A DNA stretch of 64,000 nucleotides from Skermanella rosea (GCF_016806835.2 NZ_CP086111.1:4767471-4831470), one strand, 5' to 3'; numbered from the stretch's first letter, positions 45,679-54,674 are shown. Program-made: numbers and translations. Notes: generated from the letters alone by a model not told the origin.

Positions 45679-47207
45679 CCCAGCGCGCCGACATGGATGG
45701 CGGCTACTACGCCGCCACCGCCACGCCCCCGGCCGACCCTGCCTGGCCGCGCGCCGTCGCCTGCTTCGCCGCGACGGCGGCGCTGCTGGTGGCGCTGCTC
45801 CACGACGTGGCCGGGGCCATGGTCCATACCTGGTCGACCAACGTCACCTACAACCACGGCTTCCTGGTGCTGCCGACCAGCCTTTATCTGGTCTGGCTGC
45901 GCCGGGACGAGCTGCGCCGGCTGACGCCCCGGCTGGAGCCGCTGGGTCTGGCCGCCCTGGCCGCGATGATGCTGGCTTGGCTGCTCGGCCGGGCCGGCGA
46001 CGTGCTGGCGGTGGAGGAGACGGCGCTGGTCGGCATGCTGGTCGCGCTGTCCGTCTTCTTCTTCGGCCGGGCGGTGGCGCGGCGGATCGCCTTCCCGCTG
46101 GCCTTCCTGTTCTTCATGGTGCCGGTGGGCGACGCGCTGATCCCGCCGCTCCAGGACTTCACCGCCGTCTTCGCGGTGGCGCTGCTGCGCCTGATCGGCA
46201 TCCCGGTGTTCCACGACGGGATCATGATAGAGATTCCCAACGGGCTGTTCCGGGTCGCCGAGGCCTGCGCCGGCATCCGCTTCCTGATCGCCAACCTGGT
46301 GATCTCGGCGCTGTTCGCCCATCTCGCCTATACCAGGCGCTGGAAGTTCTGGCTGTTCCTGGTCATCGGCTTCACCCTGCCGATCGTCGCCAACGGCTTC
46401 CGGGCGTTCGGCATCATCCTGATCGCGCACCTGACCGACGGCAGGCTGGCCGCCGGCGTCGACCACCTGGTCTATGGCTGGGTCTTCTTCTCCGTCGTGA
46501 TGATCCTGCTGCTGGTGATCGGCAACAGCTTCGCCGATCGCCGGCTGGGCGACTTCTCGCGCGAGGCCGCGGTGCCGCCGGCGGCGAGCCGCCGCGGCTG
46601 GTCCTGGCGCCTGCCCCTGGCGCTGCCGGCCGTCCTGGTGGTGCTGGCCGGCCCCGCCTACGCCTGGACGGTGATGGGGCCGCCCGACGGCACCTCCGCC
46701 GGCCCGGCGGCGCTGCCGACGCCCGGCGTGGCCGGCTGGACCGCCGCCCCGCCGACCGACTGGCGGCCGGCCTTCCCCGGCGCCGACGGCACGGTGCTGG
46801 CCGGTTTCCGCAATCCGGAAGGCCGGACCGCCGAGCTGTTCGTCGCCCATTACGCTTACCAGCGGCAGGGCTCGGAAGTGGTCTACTACGCCAATCGCCT
46901 GGAAGGGGACGGCTGGACCCGGGTCGAGAGCCGCACCGTCGAGGGCGTCGGCGGCATGCCGCCGGGCCGGCTCGACCGGATGGTGCGCGGGCAGCGCCAG
47001 CGTCTGGTGCTTTCGTGGTACTGGGTCGGCGGACGCTTCACGGCGAGCCCCTATGAGGCCAAGTTGTACCAGAGCCTCGCCACCCTGCTCGGCATCCGCC
47101 CCGCCGCGGCCCTGGTCGCCCTGTCGGTCGAGCGGCCGGAGGACGCCGCAAGGTTCCTCGATACCTTCGCGCCGGAATCCTACCTGGAGCAGGCCGCCGC
47201 ACGATGA
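45675..47207 (+). CDS. xrtA: exosortase A fused to an EpsI domain
   Basis: 510 residues. The first ~290 form about eight membrane helices of an exosortase, a transpeptidase that cuts the PEP-CTERM tail of exported proteins. The catalytic triad is complete: C198 in AEACAGIRFL, R243 in NGFRAFG, and H264 in VDHLVYGWVF. From about 330 the EpsI-type periplasmic domain follows after a helix (LPLALPAVLVVLAGPAYAW): FRNPEGRTAELFVAHYAYQR and GSEVVYYANRLEGDGWTRVE. In some bacteria EpsI is a separate gene; fusion also occurs. The frame is open far upstream; ATG 45675 overlaps the glycosyltransferase stop. No PEP-CTERM substrate is encoded in this window. Confidence 0.95.
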   Translation: MTQRADMDGGYYAATATPPADPAWPRAVACFAATAALLVALLHDVAGAMVHTWSTNVTYNHGFLVLPTSLYLVWLRRDELRRLTPRLEPLGLAALAAMMLAWLLGRAGDVLAVEETALVGMLVALSVFFFGRAVARRIAFPLAFLFFMVPVGDALIPPLQDFTAVFAVALLRLIGIPVFHDGIMIEIPNGLFRVAEACAGIRFLIANLVISALFAHLAYTRRWKFWLFLVIGFTLPIVANGFRAFGIILIAHLTDGRLAAGVDHLVYGWVFFSVVMILLLVIGNSFADRRLGDFSREAAVPPAASRRGWSWRLPLALPAVLVVLAGPAYAWTVMGPPDGTSAGPAALPTPGVAGWTAAPPTDWRPAFPGADGTVLAGFRNPEGRTAELFVAHYAYQRQGSEVVYYANRLEGDGWTRVESRTVEGVGGMPPGRLDRMVRGQRQRLVLSWYWVGGRFTASPYEAKLYQSLATLLGIRPAAALVALSVERPEDAARFLDTFAPESYLEQAAAR

Positions 47208-47240
47208 CGTTTCCCCGACGAGGCCCCACGATGAGGTTCC

Positions 47241-47423
47241 ATGGATAGCCTGCTGTTCCTGTTCTCGCTGATCGGCGTCGTGGTCATCGTCGGCTGGGCG
47301 GTGATGAACGACAAGGTCCCGGACGGCGGCAAGACCACCGGGCTGCTCGCCATGCATCACCCGGACGGGGATCGGCCGGACCGGAACCAGCCGGCCGGCC
47401 GCAAGCGCCGGCACCCGCGGTGA
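47241..47423 (+). CDS. small single-span membrane protein
   Basis: 60 residues. One N-terminal membrane helix (LLFLFSLIGVVVIVGWAVM) is followed by NDKVPDGGKTTGLLAM and a basic, disordered tail (RKRRHPR). A GAGG lies about six bases before the ATG, and the stop overlaps the following protease start, so it is likely translated. Its place directly after xrtA suggests a small accessory of the exosortase or export complex, but I know no function. Confidence 0.65.
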   Translation: MDSLLFLFSLIGVVVIVGWAVMNDKVPDGGKTTGLLAMHHPDGDRPDRNQPAGRKRRHPR

Positions 47424-48358
47424 GGGGACGGCTGACGGGAGCCGCGCTGCTGGCGGCGCTCGCGCCGGCGCTGGGCGGCTGCGCCGGCCTCGCCGCGCCG
47501 GTTTCCGCCGACGCCGCGAATCCCGCCGGGACGGAAGCGCCGCCGGTCGTGACCTGCCACGAGCCGGGCCGGGACCTCGTCCTGCGGGTGGCCCCGGCGG
47601 AGTGCCGGGGCAGGATCATCGACGAGGCGGAGGCCGCCGCCCTGGCCGCAGCCCGATCCCGGCGGCAGCGGGCGCAGATCGTCGGCGACCGCCGCTCCCG
47701 GCCGGACGACAAGGTGGAGATCCGCAGCGCCGGCTCCGGCTTCTTCATCAACGGCCAGGGACAGGTGCTGACCGGCTTCCACGTGGTGGCCCGCTGCGCC
47801 GCCCTGACCGTCTCGACGGTCGGGGGCGGGCGGAAGCCGGCCAACGTGATCGCCTCCGACTACGGCATGGACCTGGCGGTGCTCCAGACCAGGGCGAAGC
47901 CGAACCGTTTCGCCCGGTTCAACCCGACGCCCGAGCGCAACCAGGGAATGGACGCCTCGGTGGTGGGCTATCCGGCGCTCGGTGCCGCGACCGTCGTGCC
48001 GAGCCGGACCGCGGTGGAGGCGTGGCCCTCCCAGGTCACCTCCGACATGCTCGGCGGCGGGACGGAATTCTCGGTCGAGGGCCGCATCCGCGCCGGCCAC
48101 AGCGGCAGCCCGGTGCTGGACGAGACCGGCAGGGTGATCGGCATGATCCGCAGCAAGGTGGACGAGGTGACCACCTTCCGCGAGACCGGCCGGTTCGTCG
48201 ACGACGTGGCCCAGGCGGTCACCAACGAGACGATCTTCCGCTTCCTGACTCCGCGGAACATCTCCTACGCCACGCAGGCGCGCGGTCCGGTGCTGTCCCC
48301 CGAGGACCTGCTGGAGCGCGCCGGTACCTATTCCGCGCGCGTCGAATGCTGGAACTGA
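47420..48358 (+). CDS. trypsin-like serine protease, exported
   Basis: 312 residues starting at a GTG that overlaps the previous stop. A signal sequence with a lipobox-like LGGCAG (Cys21) puts it in the periplasm, perhaps lipidated. The chymotrypsin-fold triad is visible: H121 in LTGFHVVARC, D151 in YGMDLAVL, S228 in GHSGSPV. Cysteines at both ends of the domain could pair. The S1C-like layout resembles DegP without PDZ domains. Located in the EPS/XrtA operon, it may process envelope or PEP-CTERM proteins. The substrate is unknown. Confidence 0.88.
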   Translation: MRGRLTGAALLAALAPALGGCAGLAAPVSADAANPAGTEAPPVVTCHEPGRDLVLRVAPAECRGRIIDEAEAAALAAARSRRQRAQIVGDRRSRPDDKVEIRSAGSGFFINGQGQVLTGFHVVARCAALTVSTVGGGRKPANVIASDYGMDLAVLQTRAKPNRFARFNPTPERNQGMDASVVGYPALGAATVVPSRTAVEAWPSQVTSDMLGGGTEFSVEGRIRAGHSGSPVLDETGRVIGMIRSKVDEVTTFRETGRFVDDVAQAVTNETIFRFLTPRNISYATQARGPVLSPEDLLERAGTYSARVECWN

Positions 48359-48386
48359 CGCCGTGCGGCGTGACGGGGCGGGCGGC

Positions 48387-49661
48387 ATGAGCCGCTTCCT
48401 GATCCTGGTGGCGGTGCTGTTCCTGGGCACCCGGCTCGGCTGGATGACGGCGGTCGACGCCGCCCCGATGAGCGACCAGCTCTGGTATTTCCAGCGCGCG
48501 GTGGGCCTGCTGGACGGCCAGGGCTACTCGGTCGGGGGGCAGCCGACGGCGTTCTGGCCGGTCGGGTACCCGGCCTTCCTGGCCGGCCTGTTCGCCGTGA
48601 CCGGCCCGAGCCTGGAGGCCGCCAAGGCCGCCAACCTCGTGCTGTCGGCGGCGGCGCTGGTCTTCCTGTTCCGGATCGCGCGAAGGGCCACCCGGTCGGA
48701 GACGGCGGCCCGGGCGGCGCTGGTGCTGGCGGTCCTGTCGCCGACCCTGGTCTTCTACACCGAGCTGCTCTATGCCGAACTGCTGTTCATGGCCCTGCTG
48801 CTGGCCGGCCTGGACGCGCTGCTGGCGGCCCTGGACCGGCCCGGCTGGCGGAGGCCGGCCCTCGCCGGCCTCTGCTTCGGCCTGGCCGCCCTGGTCAAGA
48901 CCCAGGCGCTGCTGCTGCCGGCCTGCGTGATCGCGGCGGCCTTCGTGCTGCGGCGGGCGGGCCTCCGGCGCGCGGTGGCCGTGGGCTTGGTGCTGCACGC
49001 CGCCTGCCTGGCCGTGATCGCGCCCTGGACACTCCGCAACGCCCTGGTCCTGGGCGAGCCGGTGCTGGTATCGACCAACGGCGGCTTCAACCTGTTCATG
49101 GGGAACAATCCCTGGAACCGCTGGGGCAACTACATGTGGCCGGCCCCGGCCGAGTTCACCGCGGCGACGGAAGGGCTGAACATCCTGGAGCCGATCCCGG
49201 ACGAGATCGCCCTGGACCGCCGGCTGAACCAGGCCGCCCTGTCCTACATCCGCGACAACCCGGCGCAGGCCCTGCTCCGCGTGCCCTACAAGCTGGACCA
49301 GTTCTTCCGGTTCGACCGGCTGCCCCTGGACCAGGCGGAGATCGGCGCCCGGCGCAACGGACAGGATGTCGGCGCCCTGGTCGCGGCCGTCACGCCGCTC
49401 GCCGAACTGTGGCACTGGGCGATGGTGGTCCCGGCCTTCCTGTTCCCGTTCCTGTTCCCCTGGGCGCTGCGTCCGCGCGACGCCGCGCTGGCGGCCTTCG
49501 TCCCGATCGGCTATTTCGCCGCCATCACCGGCGTCTTCTTCGGGGAGCCCCGGTTCAACCTGCCGCTGCTGCCACTCTACGCGCTGCTCGCGGTGTCGCT
49601 GGCGGCCGGCCTGCTTCGGGCGGTGCCCCGGCCGGGAACGAGGTTCGGAAAAAGAGCATGA
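48387..49661 (+). CDS. GT39/ArnT-like membrane glycosyltransferase
   Basis: About 424 residues with 9-10 membrane helices. The opening SRFLILVAVLFLGTRLGWMT leads to the first periplasmic loop (DAAPMSDQLWYFQRAVGLLD), where PMT/ArnT-type transferases keep an acidic catalytic residue. The next part reads AFWPVGYPAFLAGLFAVTGP, also typical. A later loop has STNGGFNLFMGNNPWNRWGN, a hallmark of dolichyl/undecaprenyl-phosphate-dependent GT-C enzymes. It transfers a sugar from a lipid-phosphate donor at the periplasmic face. A GTG at 48363 could add eight residues. The stop overlaps the flavoprotein start (ATGA). Confidence 0.87.
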   Translation: MSRFLILVAVLFLGTRLGWMTAVDAAPMSDQLWYFQRAVGLLDGQGYSVGGQPTAFWPVGYPAFLAGLFAVTGPSLEAAKAANLVLSAAALVFLFRIARRATRSETAARAALVLAVLSPTLVFYTELLYAELLFMALLLAGLDALLAALDRPGWRRPALAGLCFGLAALVKTQALLLPACVIAAAFVLRRAGLRRAVAVGLVLHAACLAVIAPWTLRNALVLGEPVLVSTNGGFNLFMGNNPWNRWGNYMWPAPAEFTAATEGLNILEPIPDEIALDRRLNQAALSYIRDNPAQALLRVPYKLDQFFRFDRLPLDQAEIGARRNGQDVGALVAAVTPLAELWHWAMVVPAFLFPFLFPWALRPRDAALAAFVPIGYFAAITGVFFGEPRFNLPLLPLYALLAVSLAAGLLRAVPRPGTRFGKRA

Positions 49662-50929
49662 GCGCCGCCGGTTCCACGAAAGCCCCCGCCCGGACCGCCG
49701 GCCCTGTCGCCGTCATCGGCGGCGGACCGGCCGGCCTGATGGCGGCCACCGTCCTGGCGGAGGCGGGCGTCCGCGTCGAGCTGTTCGACGCCATGCCCTC
49801 GGTCGGGCGCAAGTTCCTGCTGGCCGGACGCGGCGGCCTCAACCTGACCCACTCGGAACCGCTGGAGGATTTCCTGCCGCGCTACGGCGACCGGGCGCCA
49901 ACCGTCCGGCGGTGGCTGGAGCTTTTCTCCCCCACCGACCTGCGGCACTGGGCCGCCGGCCTCGGCGTCGAGACCTTCGTGGGCAGCAGCGGCCGGGTGT
50001 TCCCGGTGCAGTTCAAGGCGTCGCCGCTGCTCCGCGCCTGGCTGCGGCGCCTCGACGGCCTGGGCGTCGCCGTCCATCCGCGTCACCGCTGGACCGGCTT
50101 CGACGAGTCCGGGACGGTGCTGGTCCGGGGTCCGGACGGAGCCTCCCGGCCGGTCCCGGCGGATGCGGTCGTCCTGGCGCTGGGCGGGGCGAGCTGGCCC
50201 CGGCTGGGCTCGGACGGCGGCTGGACCGGAATCCTGGAGGCCCGCGGCGTCGCCGTGCGGCCGCTGAGGCCGGCCAATTGCGGCTTCGACGTGGCCTGGG
50301 AGCCGGGCTTCATCGCCCGGCACGAGGGGGAGCCGCTGAAGAACCTGGCGCTGACCTTCGAGGGCAGCACCGTCCGGGGCGAGCTGGTCCTGACCCGCAC
50401 GGGGATCGAGGGCGGCGCCGTCTATGCCCTGAGCGCGCCGTTGCGCGACATGGTCGAGCGTGACGGGTCGGCCTGCCCGACGATCGACCTGCGCCCGCAG
50501 CTTTCCCCCGAACAGGTGCGCGACCGGCTGCGGCGGCCGAGGGGATCGGAATCCTGGTCCACCTGGCTGCGCAAGTCCTTGAACCTGACGGGTCCCCTGC
50601 CTGGCCTGCTGCGCGGCGCCGCCGGGGCCGACGCCGGACCGGCCGAGCTTGCCCGGCTGGTCAAGGCGCTGCCGCTCCGCCTGACCGGCGTCAAGCCGAT
50701 CGAGCGCGCGATCTCCTCCGCCGGCGGAATCGATCTGGACGAGTTGACCGACGATCTGATGCTGCGGCGCCTGCCCGGCGTGTTCGCGGCCGGGGAGATG
50801 CTGGACTGGGAGGCGCCGACCGGCGGCTACCTGCTCCAGGCCTCCCTCAGCAGCGGCGTGGCCGCCGCCCACGGCGTCCTCAAGCTGTTGGGCCATGGGC
50901 CCAACCTACGGCAATTCGCCGACCCGTAG
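49658..50929 (+). CDS. BaiN/RdsA-like NAD(P)/FAD-dependent oxidoreductase
   Basis: 423 residues. The N-terminus has the FAD-binding GxGxxG (VAVIGGGPAGLMAATVLAEA) and the family block VGRKFLLAGRGGLNLTHSEP. A second signature is VLALGGASWPRLGSDGGW, and near the end VFAAGEMLDWEAPTGGYLLQ closes the FAD site. It belongs to the HI0933/YhiN-like flavoproteins; a reductase or dehydrogenase role is likely, substrate unknown. Its last ~13 codons (LLGHGPNLRQFADP) are supplied by a repeat element at 50887-50948, whose arm also contains the TAG stop. Last gene of the EPS operon by overlap. Confidence 0.9.
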   Translation: MSAAGSTKAPARTAGPVAVIGGGPAGLMAATVLAEAGVRVELFDAMPSVGRKFLLAGRGGLNLTHSEPLEDFLPRYGDRAPTVRRWLELFSPTDLRHWAAGLGVETFVGSSGRVFPVQFKASPLLRAWLRRLDGLGVAVHPRHRWTGFDESGTVLVRGPDGASRPVPADAVVLALGGASWPRLGSDGGWTGILEARGVAVRPLRPANCGFDVAWEPGFIARHEGEPLKNLALTFEGSTVRGELVLTRTGIEGGAVYALSAPLRDMVERDGSACPTIDLRPQLSPEQVRDRLRRPRGSESWSTWLRKSLNLTGPLPGLLRGAAGADAGPAELARLVKALPLRLTGVKPIERAISSAGGIDLDELTDDLMLRRLPGVFAAGEMLDWEAPTGGYLLQASLSSGVAAAHGVLKLLGHGPNLRQFADP

Positions 50930-50948
50930 CTTGGGCCCATGGCCCAAC
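50887..50948. repeat. 62-bp inverted repeat forming a gene's 3' end
   Basis: Two 25-bp arms face each other around a 12-bp centre: 50887-50911 begins GTTGGGCCATGGGCCC, and 50924-50948 is its reverse complement with one mismatch. The same arm occurs once at 563-587 within repeat copy A. The element can form a long stem between two convergent genes, so it may also stop transcription. The coding end of the flavoprotein lies inside it. Confidence 0.8.
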
Positions 50949-50988
50949 AACAGGTCAGAACTTACCGTATCCGGCATGAGCCCGGGCG

Positions 50989-53052
50989 TCAGGCGCTGCG
51001 GGCGACATCCTGGTCCTGGCGGTCCTTTCCGTCCGTCCGGCGGTCGTCGCCGACGATCAGCTCGTCCAGCGGCCTGCGGTGCGAGCGGCTGGCCGGGCGG
51101 GTGGTCCTGGGGCGGCCGATGCGGCCCATGAAGACCAGCGAGTCGACCTCGTGGCCGGACACCCGGCCCAGCTCGACCGCCAGTTTCTCCGCCTTGGCGA
51201 TCAGCTTCGGCGCTTCCGTGAAGCGTGTCCCCGTGACGGCGTAGCTGGCGAAGGCGAGCGGCGCCAGGCTCGGCTGCATCGCCAAGCCCAGCTTCGCGGC
51301 GGTCAGCCAGAAGCGCTGGAGCCGCTGCCCGGCGGCCAGCAGCTCCTCCGCCGTCGGCCTGGCGGTCCGGGGAGTGCTCCAGCCGATGGTGAAGTGCCCG
51401 GCGCAGGCCATGCCCGGCAGGATGTCCAGCTGAAGGCTGGCGGCGCCCGTGCCCAGCAGGTTCATCCGCTCGACCCGCGACCAGTCCTCCATGGCCCAGC
51501 GCATGAGCTTGCGGGTGGCGCCGTCCAGCCCGATGGCGGTGGACGGCAGGCCGTGCGGGCTGAACCGGTTCTCCCAGTCGATCATCCGGCGGTGGACGTC
51601 GTAGGCTTCGCGGCAGCGCAGCCGGATGTCGGTGGCCAGCCCGTTGAGGCGGGAGAACTTCCAGCGTTCCCCCCGGCTCTCGAACCAGGAAAGGGTCAGG
51701 TCGGGTCCCAGCGCCTCGGCCAGCGCGTCCTTCTGCGCCTGCGTCAGGCCGTCGCGCTTGTAGGCGGTCCGGTCCACCGACCGCAGCTTGACGAAGCCTT
51801 CGAGCGGGTCGGGCCGGATGCCCGGCTGCTTCGGCAGGCGGACCTTGATCCGGATCCCGGGCTCGCCGGCATCCGTCCGTTCAAGCGCCCACTCCATCCG
51901 CCGGCCGAACCGGGCCGCGGCGATGGCGATGGTCTCCAGCAGGTGGCCGGCCGACAGCAGCGTCGGCTGGCCGTCGGCATACTCGTAGACGTTGGCGCCA
52001 GCCTCGTTCCGGATCAGCACCGTCACCGCGTCGTCGCCGTCGACATGGAAGCGCCAGGGCTGGCTGTTGTCGCCGCTGGGCGCCCAGCGGGCGAGGTCGA
52101 GGATCCGCTCGATCTCCGAGGCGCGCGGCTCCGGCCTGGCCTGGGGCGCGTTGCGGGCGATCGCCTGCATCATGCGCATGCCCAGCTTCTGCTTGAACCG
52201 CTGGCCGACATGCCGGCTGCCGCCCGGCAGCTTCCTGCTGACGAACCGCCCGCGATAGGCGTCGAACTGGTGGAACCAGGGGGCGGCCTTGACGCCGCCG
52301 CGGTTCAGCAGGATGCGGAGCGCCTCGATCCCGGTCACGCCGGCGCAGATCTGGCAGGCCATGCCGGTGGACGGTCCGCGCTGGTTGACCAGGTCCAGCC
52401 GGGACGGATCGACCAGATAGGAGCGGTGCAGGCCGCGGGGCGTCAGCCCGACCAGGAAATTGACGTATTGCTGCTCGATCGGCTGGCCTTCCAGGCCGAA
52501 ATACTGCTCGAAGGTCATGCCGCCGGGCATGAAGACCAGGTAGGCCGTGCCCATGCCGATCGGCCCCGCCGTGATCGCCGGGATGCCCAGCTCGGCGCAG
52601 CGGGCGAACACCTTGGCGCGCACGTCCAGGACGAAGAAGTCGAAGCCGTCGATGAACAGGTCGACGCCGTCCAGGAAATCGTCGATGTTGTCGTCGCTGA
52701 TTCCATTCGGGAAACGGCGGATCTCGGCGGTCGGGTTGATGTCGCGCGCCATGCCGGCCATCACGTCGACCTTCGGCCGGCCGAGCGTGGCGGTGCTGGC
52801 GCCGATCTGCCGGTTGAAGTTGACCGTCTCGAAGACGTCCATGTCCGAGATGTTGAAGGCGCCGATGCCCAGGCGCGCCAGCGTCAGCAGGTGGACTCCG
52901 CCGACGCCGCCCATGCCGGCGATGGCGACCCGCTTGGTGCGCAAGATCTGCTGCTCCCACTCGGTGACCCACCCGATGTTGCGGCTGAAGGCCTCGTCAT
53001 AGTCGAAGTCGAACGCGCGCACAGGCATCGTGGGCATGGTCATGGTCGGCAT
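50989..53052 (-). CDS. ThiF/E1-like adenylyltransferase fused to a nitroreductase
   Basis: About 687 residues. Residues 20-280 are an E1/ThiF/MoeB fold: ATP-binding GMGGVG at 46-51, NISDMDVFETVNFNRQIGAS, LFIDGFDFFVLDVRAKVF, and a late GMACQICAGVTGIEALRILL with a single CxxC. Residues ~305-640 are a nitroreductase-like FMN domain (DLARWAPSGDNSQPWRFHVD). A basic tail follows. The same two-domain order is known from mycobacterial Rv1355c. It should activate a carboxyl group as an adenylate and oxidise or reduce a product. TTG 53061 is an alternative start; ATG 53052 follows GAGG. The gene upstream, 63 bp away, is the XrtA-linked acyltransferase, in the same direction. Confidence 0.88.
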   Translation of the reverse strand: MPTMTMPTMPVRAFDFDYDEAFSRNIGWVTEWEQQILRTKRVAIAGMGGVGGVHLLTLARLGIGAFNISDMDVFETVNFNRQIGASTATLGRPKVDVMAGMARDINPTAEIRRFPNGISDDNIDDFLDGVDLFIDGFDFFVLDVRAKVFARCAELGIPAITAGPIGMGTAYLVFMPGGMTFEQYFGLEGQPIEQQYVNFLVGLTPRGLHRSYLVDPSRLDLVNQRGPSTGMACQICAGVTGIEALRILLNRGGVKAAPWFHQFDAYRGRFVSRKLPGGSRHVGQRFKQKLGMRMMQAIARNAPQARPEPRASEIERILDLARWAPSGDNSQPWRFHVDGDDAVTVLIRNEAGANVYEYADGQPTLLSAGHLLETIAIAAARFGRRMEWALERTDAGEPGIRIKVRLPKQPGIRPDPLEGFVKLRSVDRTAYKRDGLTQAQKDALAEALGPDLTLSWFESRGERWKFSRLNGLATDIRLRCREAYDVHRRMIDWENRFSPHGLPSTAIGLDGATRKLMRWAMEDWSRVERMNLLGTGAASLQLDILPGMACAGHFTIGWSTPRTARPTAEELLAAGQRLQRFWLTAAKLGLAMQPSLAPLAFASYAVTGTRFTEAPKLIAKAEKLAVELGRVSGHEVDSLVFMGRIGRPRTTRPASRSHRRPLDELIVGDDRRTDGKDRQDQDVARSA

Positions 53053-53115
53053 TTTCCTCAAGATCGCGTCCCGGGCGGCCGGTTCCTGTCGGTTTGCCCC
53101 GGTCGGTGCCCACCC

Positions 53116-53994
53116 TCAGTTGGCGACCGCCAAGCAGGCCGACCGGGAGGGAGCGGCGACCGCTTCGGCCGGGCTCGTTTCATCCAGCGGCCACAGGCGG
53201 CCGCCATCGGTAATGATTTCCCACACGTCGGGACGCTCGGCATGGACGCGGCGCAGCATGGCGCCCAGGTCGGCCCAGCAGGGCTGCCGCCGTCCATGGT
53301 AATCGACCAACGATCCCAGCGGGTTGAAATGGATGCCGAGGCGGGTCAGCAGCCGAAGCAAAGCCGGCTCCATCACCGCGGCCCAATGGGTGATTCCCTC
53401 GCGCACGCTCATCTCGACACAGGATTTAATGAGCCCGAGCGGCAGATGGAAGAGCATCTTGCGCCATTCTTCGGGAGAAAGGGTCGCCTCGACCCCGTTT
53501 TCCGGCATGTGCTGGCGGAAACTCTTGACGATCGAGAAGCGCGAGATCTCGGCCGTGCGGTAGACGGGGAACGGCGCCACGGCATCCGCCGCGATGGCGC
53601 CGGCGATCCGCTGCATCGGCAGCACGCGGCGCTCGCCGCCATGCTGCGGGAGCACCAGGCGGACGGTGCCGATGGCGTTGCCGGTGGCGCGATGGGTCAG
53701 CAGGGAATGGACGGAATGGGCGTCGAAGGAGTCGCGCTCGAGGCCATCGGGGCTGTTCGCGGGGTCTTCGAACGCGTTATCGATGCAATAAACCTGAAAA
53801 CGAATACGGAAACAATCATTCTTAAGTTCTGAAGTCGTCGCGATGGAAGATCCAAAAACCGAATTGTAGTATTCCAGGCCGGTGAAACCGGGAGACTTTC
53901 GCGGGGCAGCCGTATCGTTCGTGAGTGAAGTGGCGTTACCGATGGCCTGCCCTTCGGATACGAGCCGCTCAACTCCAGATCTCGAATGGTACAT
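53116..53994 (-). CDS. PEP-CTERM/exosortase system-associated acyltransferase
   Basis: About 292 residues, GNAT-related fold with LuxI-like features. The core has CFRIRFQVYCIDNAFEDPAN, then TGNAIGTVRLVLPQHGGERR, YRTAEISRFSIVKSFRQHMP and ITHWAAVMEPALLRLLTRLG. The subtype occurs only with exosortase systems; its acyl donor and acceptor are unknown, and an acyl-homoserine-lactone-like signal has been suggested by similarity. The frame is open to 54243, but the ATG at 53994 has GGAAGA upstream and gives a normal N-terminus (MYHSRSGVERLVSEG). It is 63 bp ahead of the E1-nitroreductase gene and probably co-transcribed. Confidence 0.88.
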   Translation of the reverse strand: MYHSRSGVERLVSEGQAIGNATSLTNDTAAPRKSPGFTGLEYYNSVFGSSIATTSELKNDCFRIRFQVYCIDNAFEDPANSPDGLERDSFDAHSVHSLLTHRATGNAIGTVRLVLPQHGGERRVLPMQRIAGAIAADAVAPFPVYRTAEISRFSIVKSFRQHMPENGVEATLSPEEWRKMLFHLPLGLIKSCVEMSVREGITHWAAVMEPALLRLLTRLGIHFNPLGSLVDYHGRRQPCWADLGAMLRRVHAERPDVWEIITDGGRLWPLDETSPAEAVAAPSRSACLAVAN

Positions 53995-54674
53995 GGTGTC
54001 TTCCAGTTTGTTTTTGGTTGCACAAACCACCGTGTCCCGGTGATGGCGGCTCCTGCTCATGGTCTCTCGGCGACGGTATGGCCCGATCGCGCATTTCTCG
54101 TGCAGCCGCGCTGATCCGGCTGCCTTGCGGTGTGACACGGAGCGGTGCAAAGTGCCGGGAGGATCCCCGGATGGCTCCTGGCGCCCCATGCCGTTCAGCG
54201 CAGCCGAATTCAGTGAGCGAACTGCAAATTCGCACTTCATCAAGTCGCTACAAGGGAAACGGGCCTCGGAAGGCCAGACCGCTTACAGCAGATCAAGCAT
54301 AAAGTCGGATATACGGTTCTTCGCCATGTATCAAAGCACTCAAAAGTTAAATCTCAATTAATTGAGTGCAGACTAACTTTATGCCACGGACGCGAATGTA
54401 TTCGAAATAGAGGAAAATTTGACGTGGCAAAGATGTGACCTCGATGAGAATTGCTGTGACTTTCAGGGGCTAATCCTGTGAATTTTCCGGCATAATCGTC
54501 GTCAATTTCGAAGGATGACCGGCTTATGCAATCAACTTATTTGAAAGGATTCAGGGGTACCGACGCGGCCGGCCCACCGTCCGTGGGCCGCCCGAACATG
54601 GTTGCCCCGGGCCTGCGAAATCGCCATCCTGAAGCAGGATTTCGGCAGCCGGATCCGGCGAGGATGGTGGAAGA
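53995..54674. other. intergenic region upstream of the acyltransferase
   Basis: About 680 bp between divergent genes. The interval 54330-54540 is AT-rich for this genome and likely carries promoters for the acyltransferase (minus) and PxpA (plus). It contains a strong dyad at 54336-54369 (separate entry). The part 53995-54300 has open frames on both strands but no recognised protein. Confidence 0.45.
54336..54369. promoter_or_regulatory. nested inverted repeat, possible operator
   Basis: The outer arms GCACTCAA (54336-54343) and TTGAGTGC (54362-54369) enclose 18 bases. Inside and overlapping the right arm is a perfect 14-bp palindrome CTCAATTAATTGAG (54353-54366). It lies about 340 bp upstream of the acyltransferase start. 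It may be bound by a dimeric regulator such as a LuxR-type protein; this is inference from symmetry. Confidence 0.4.
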
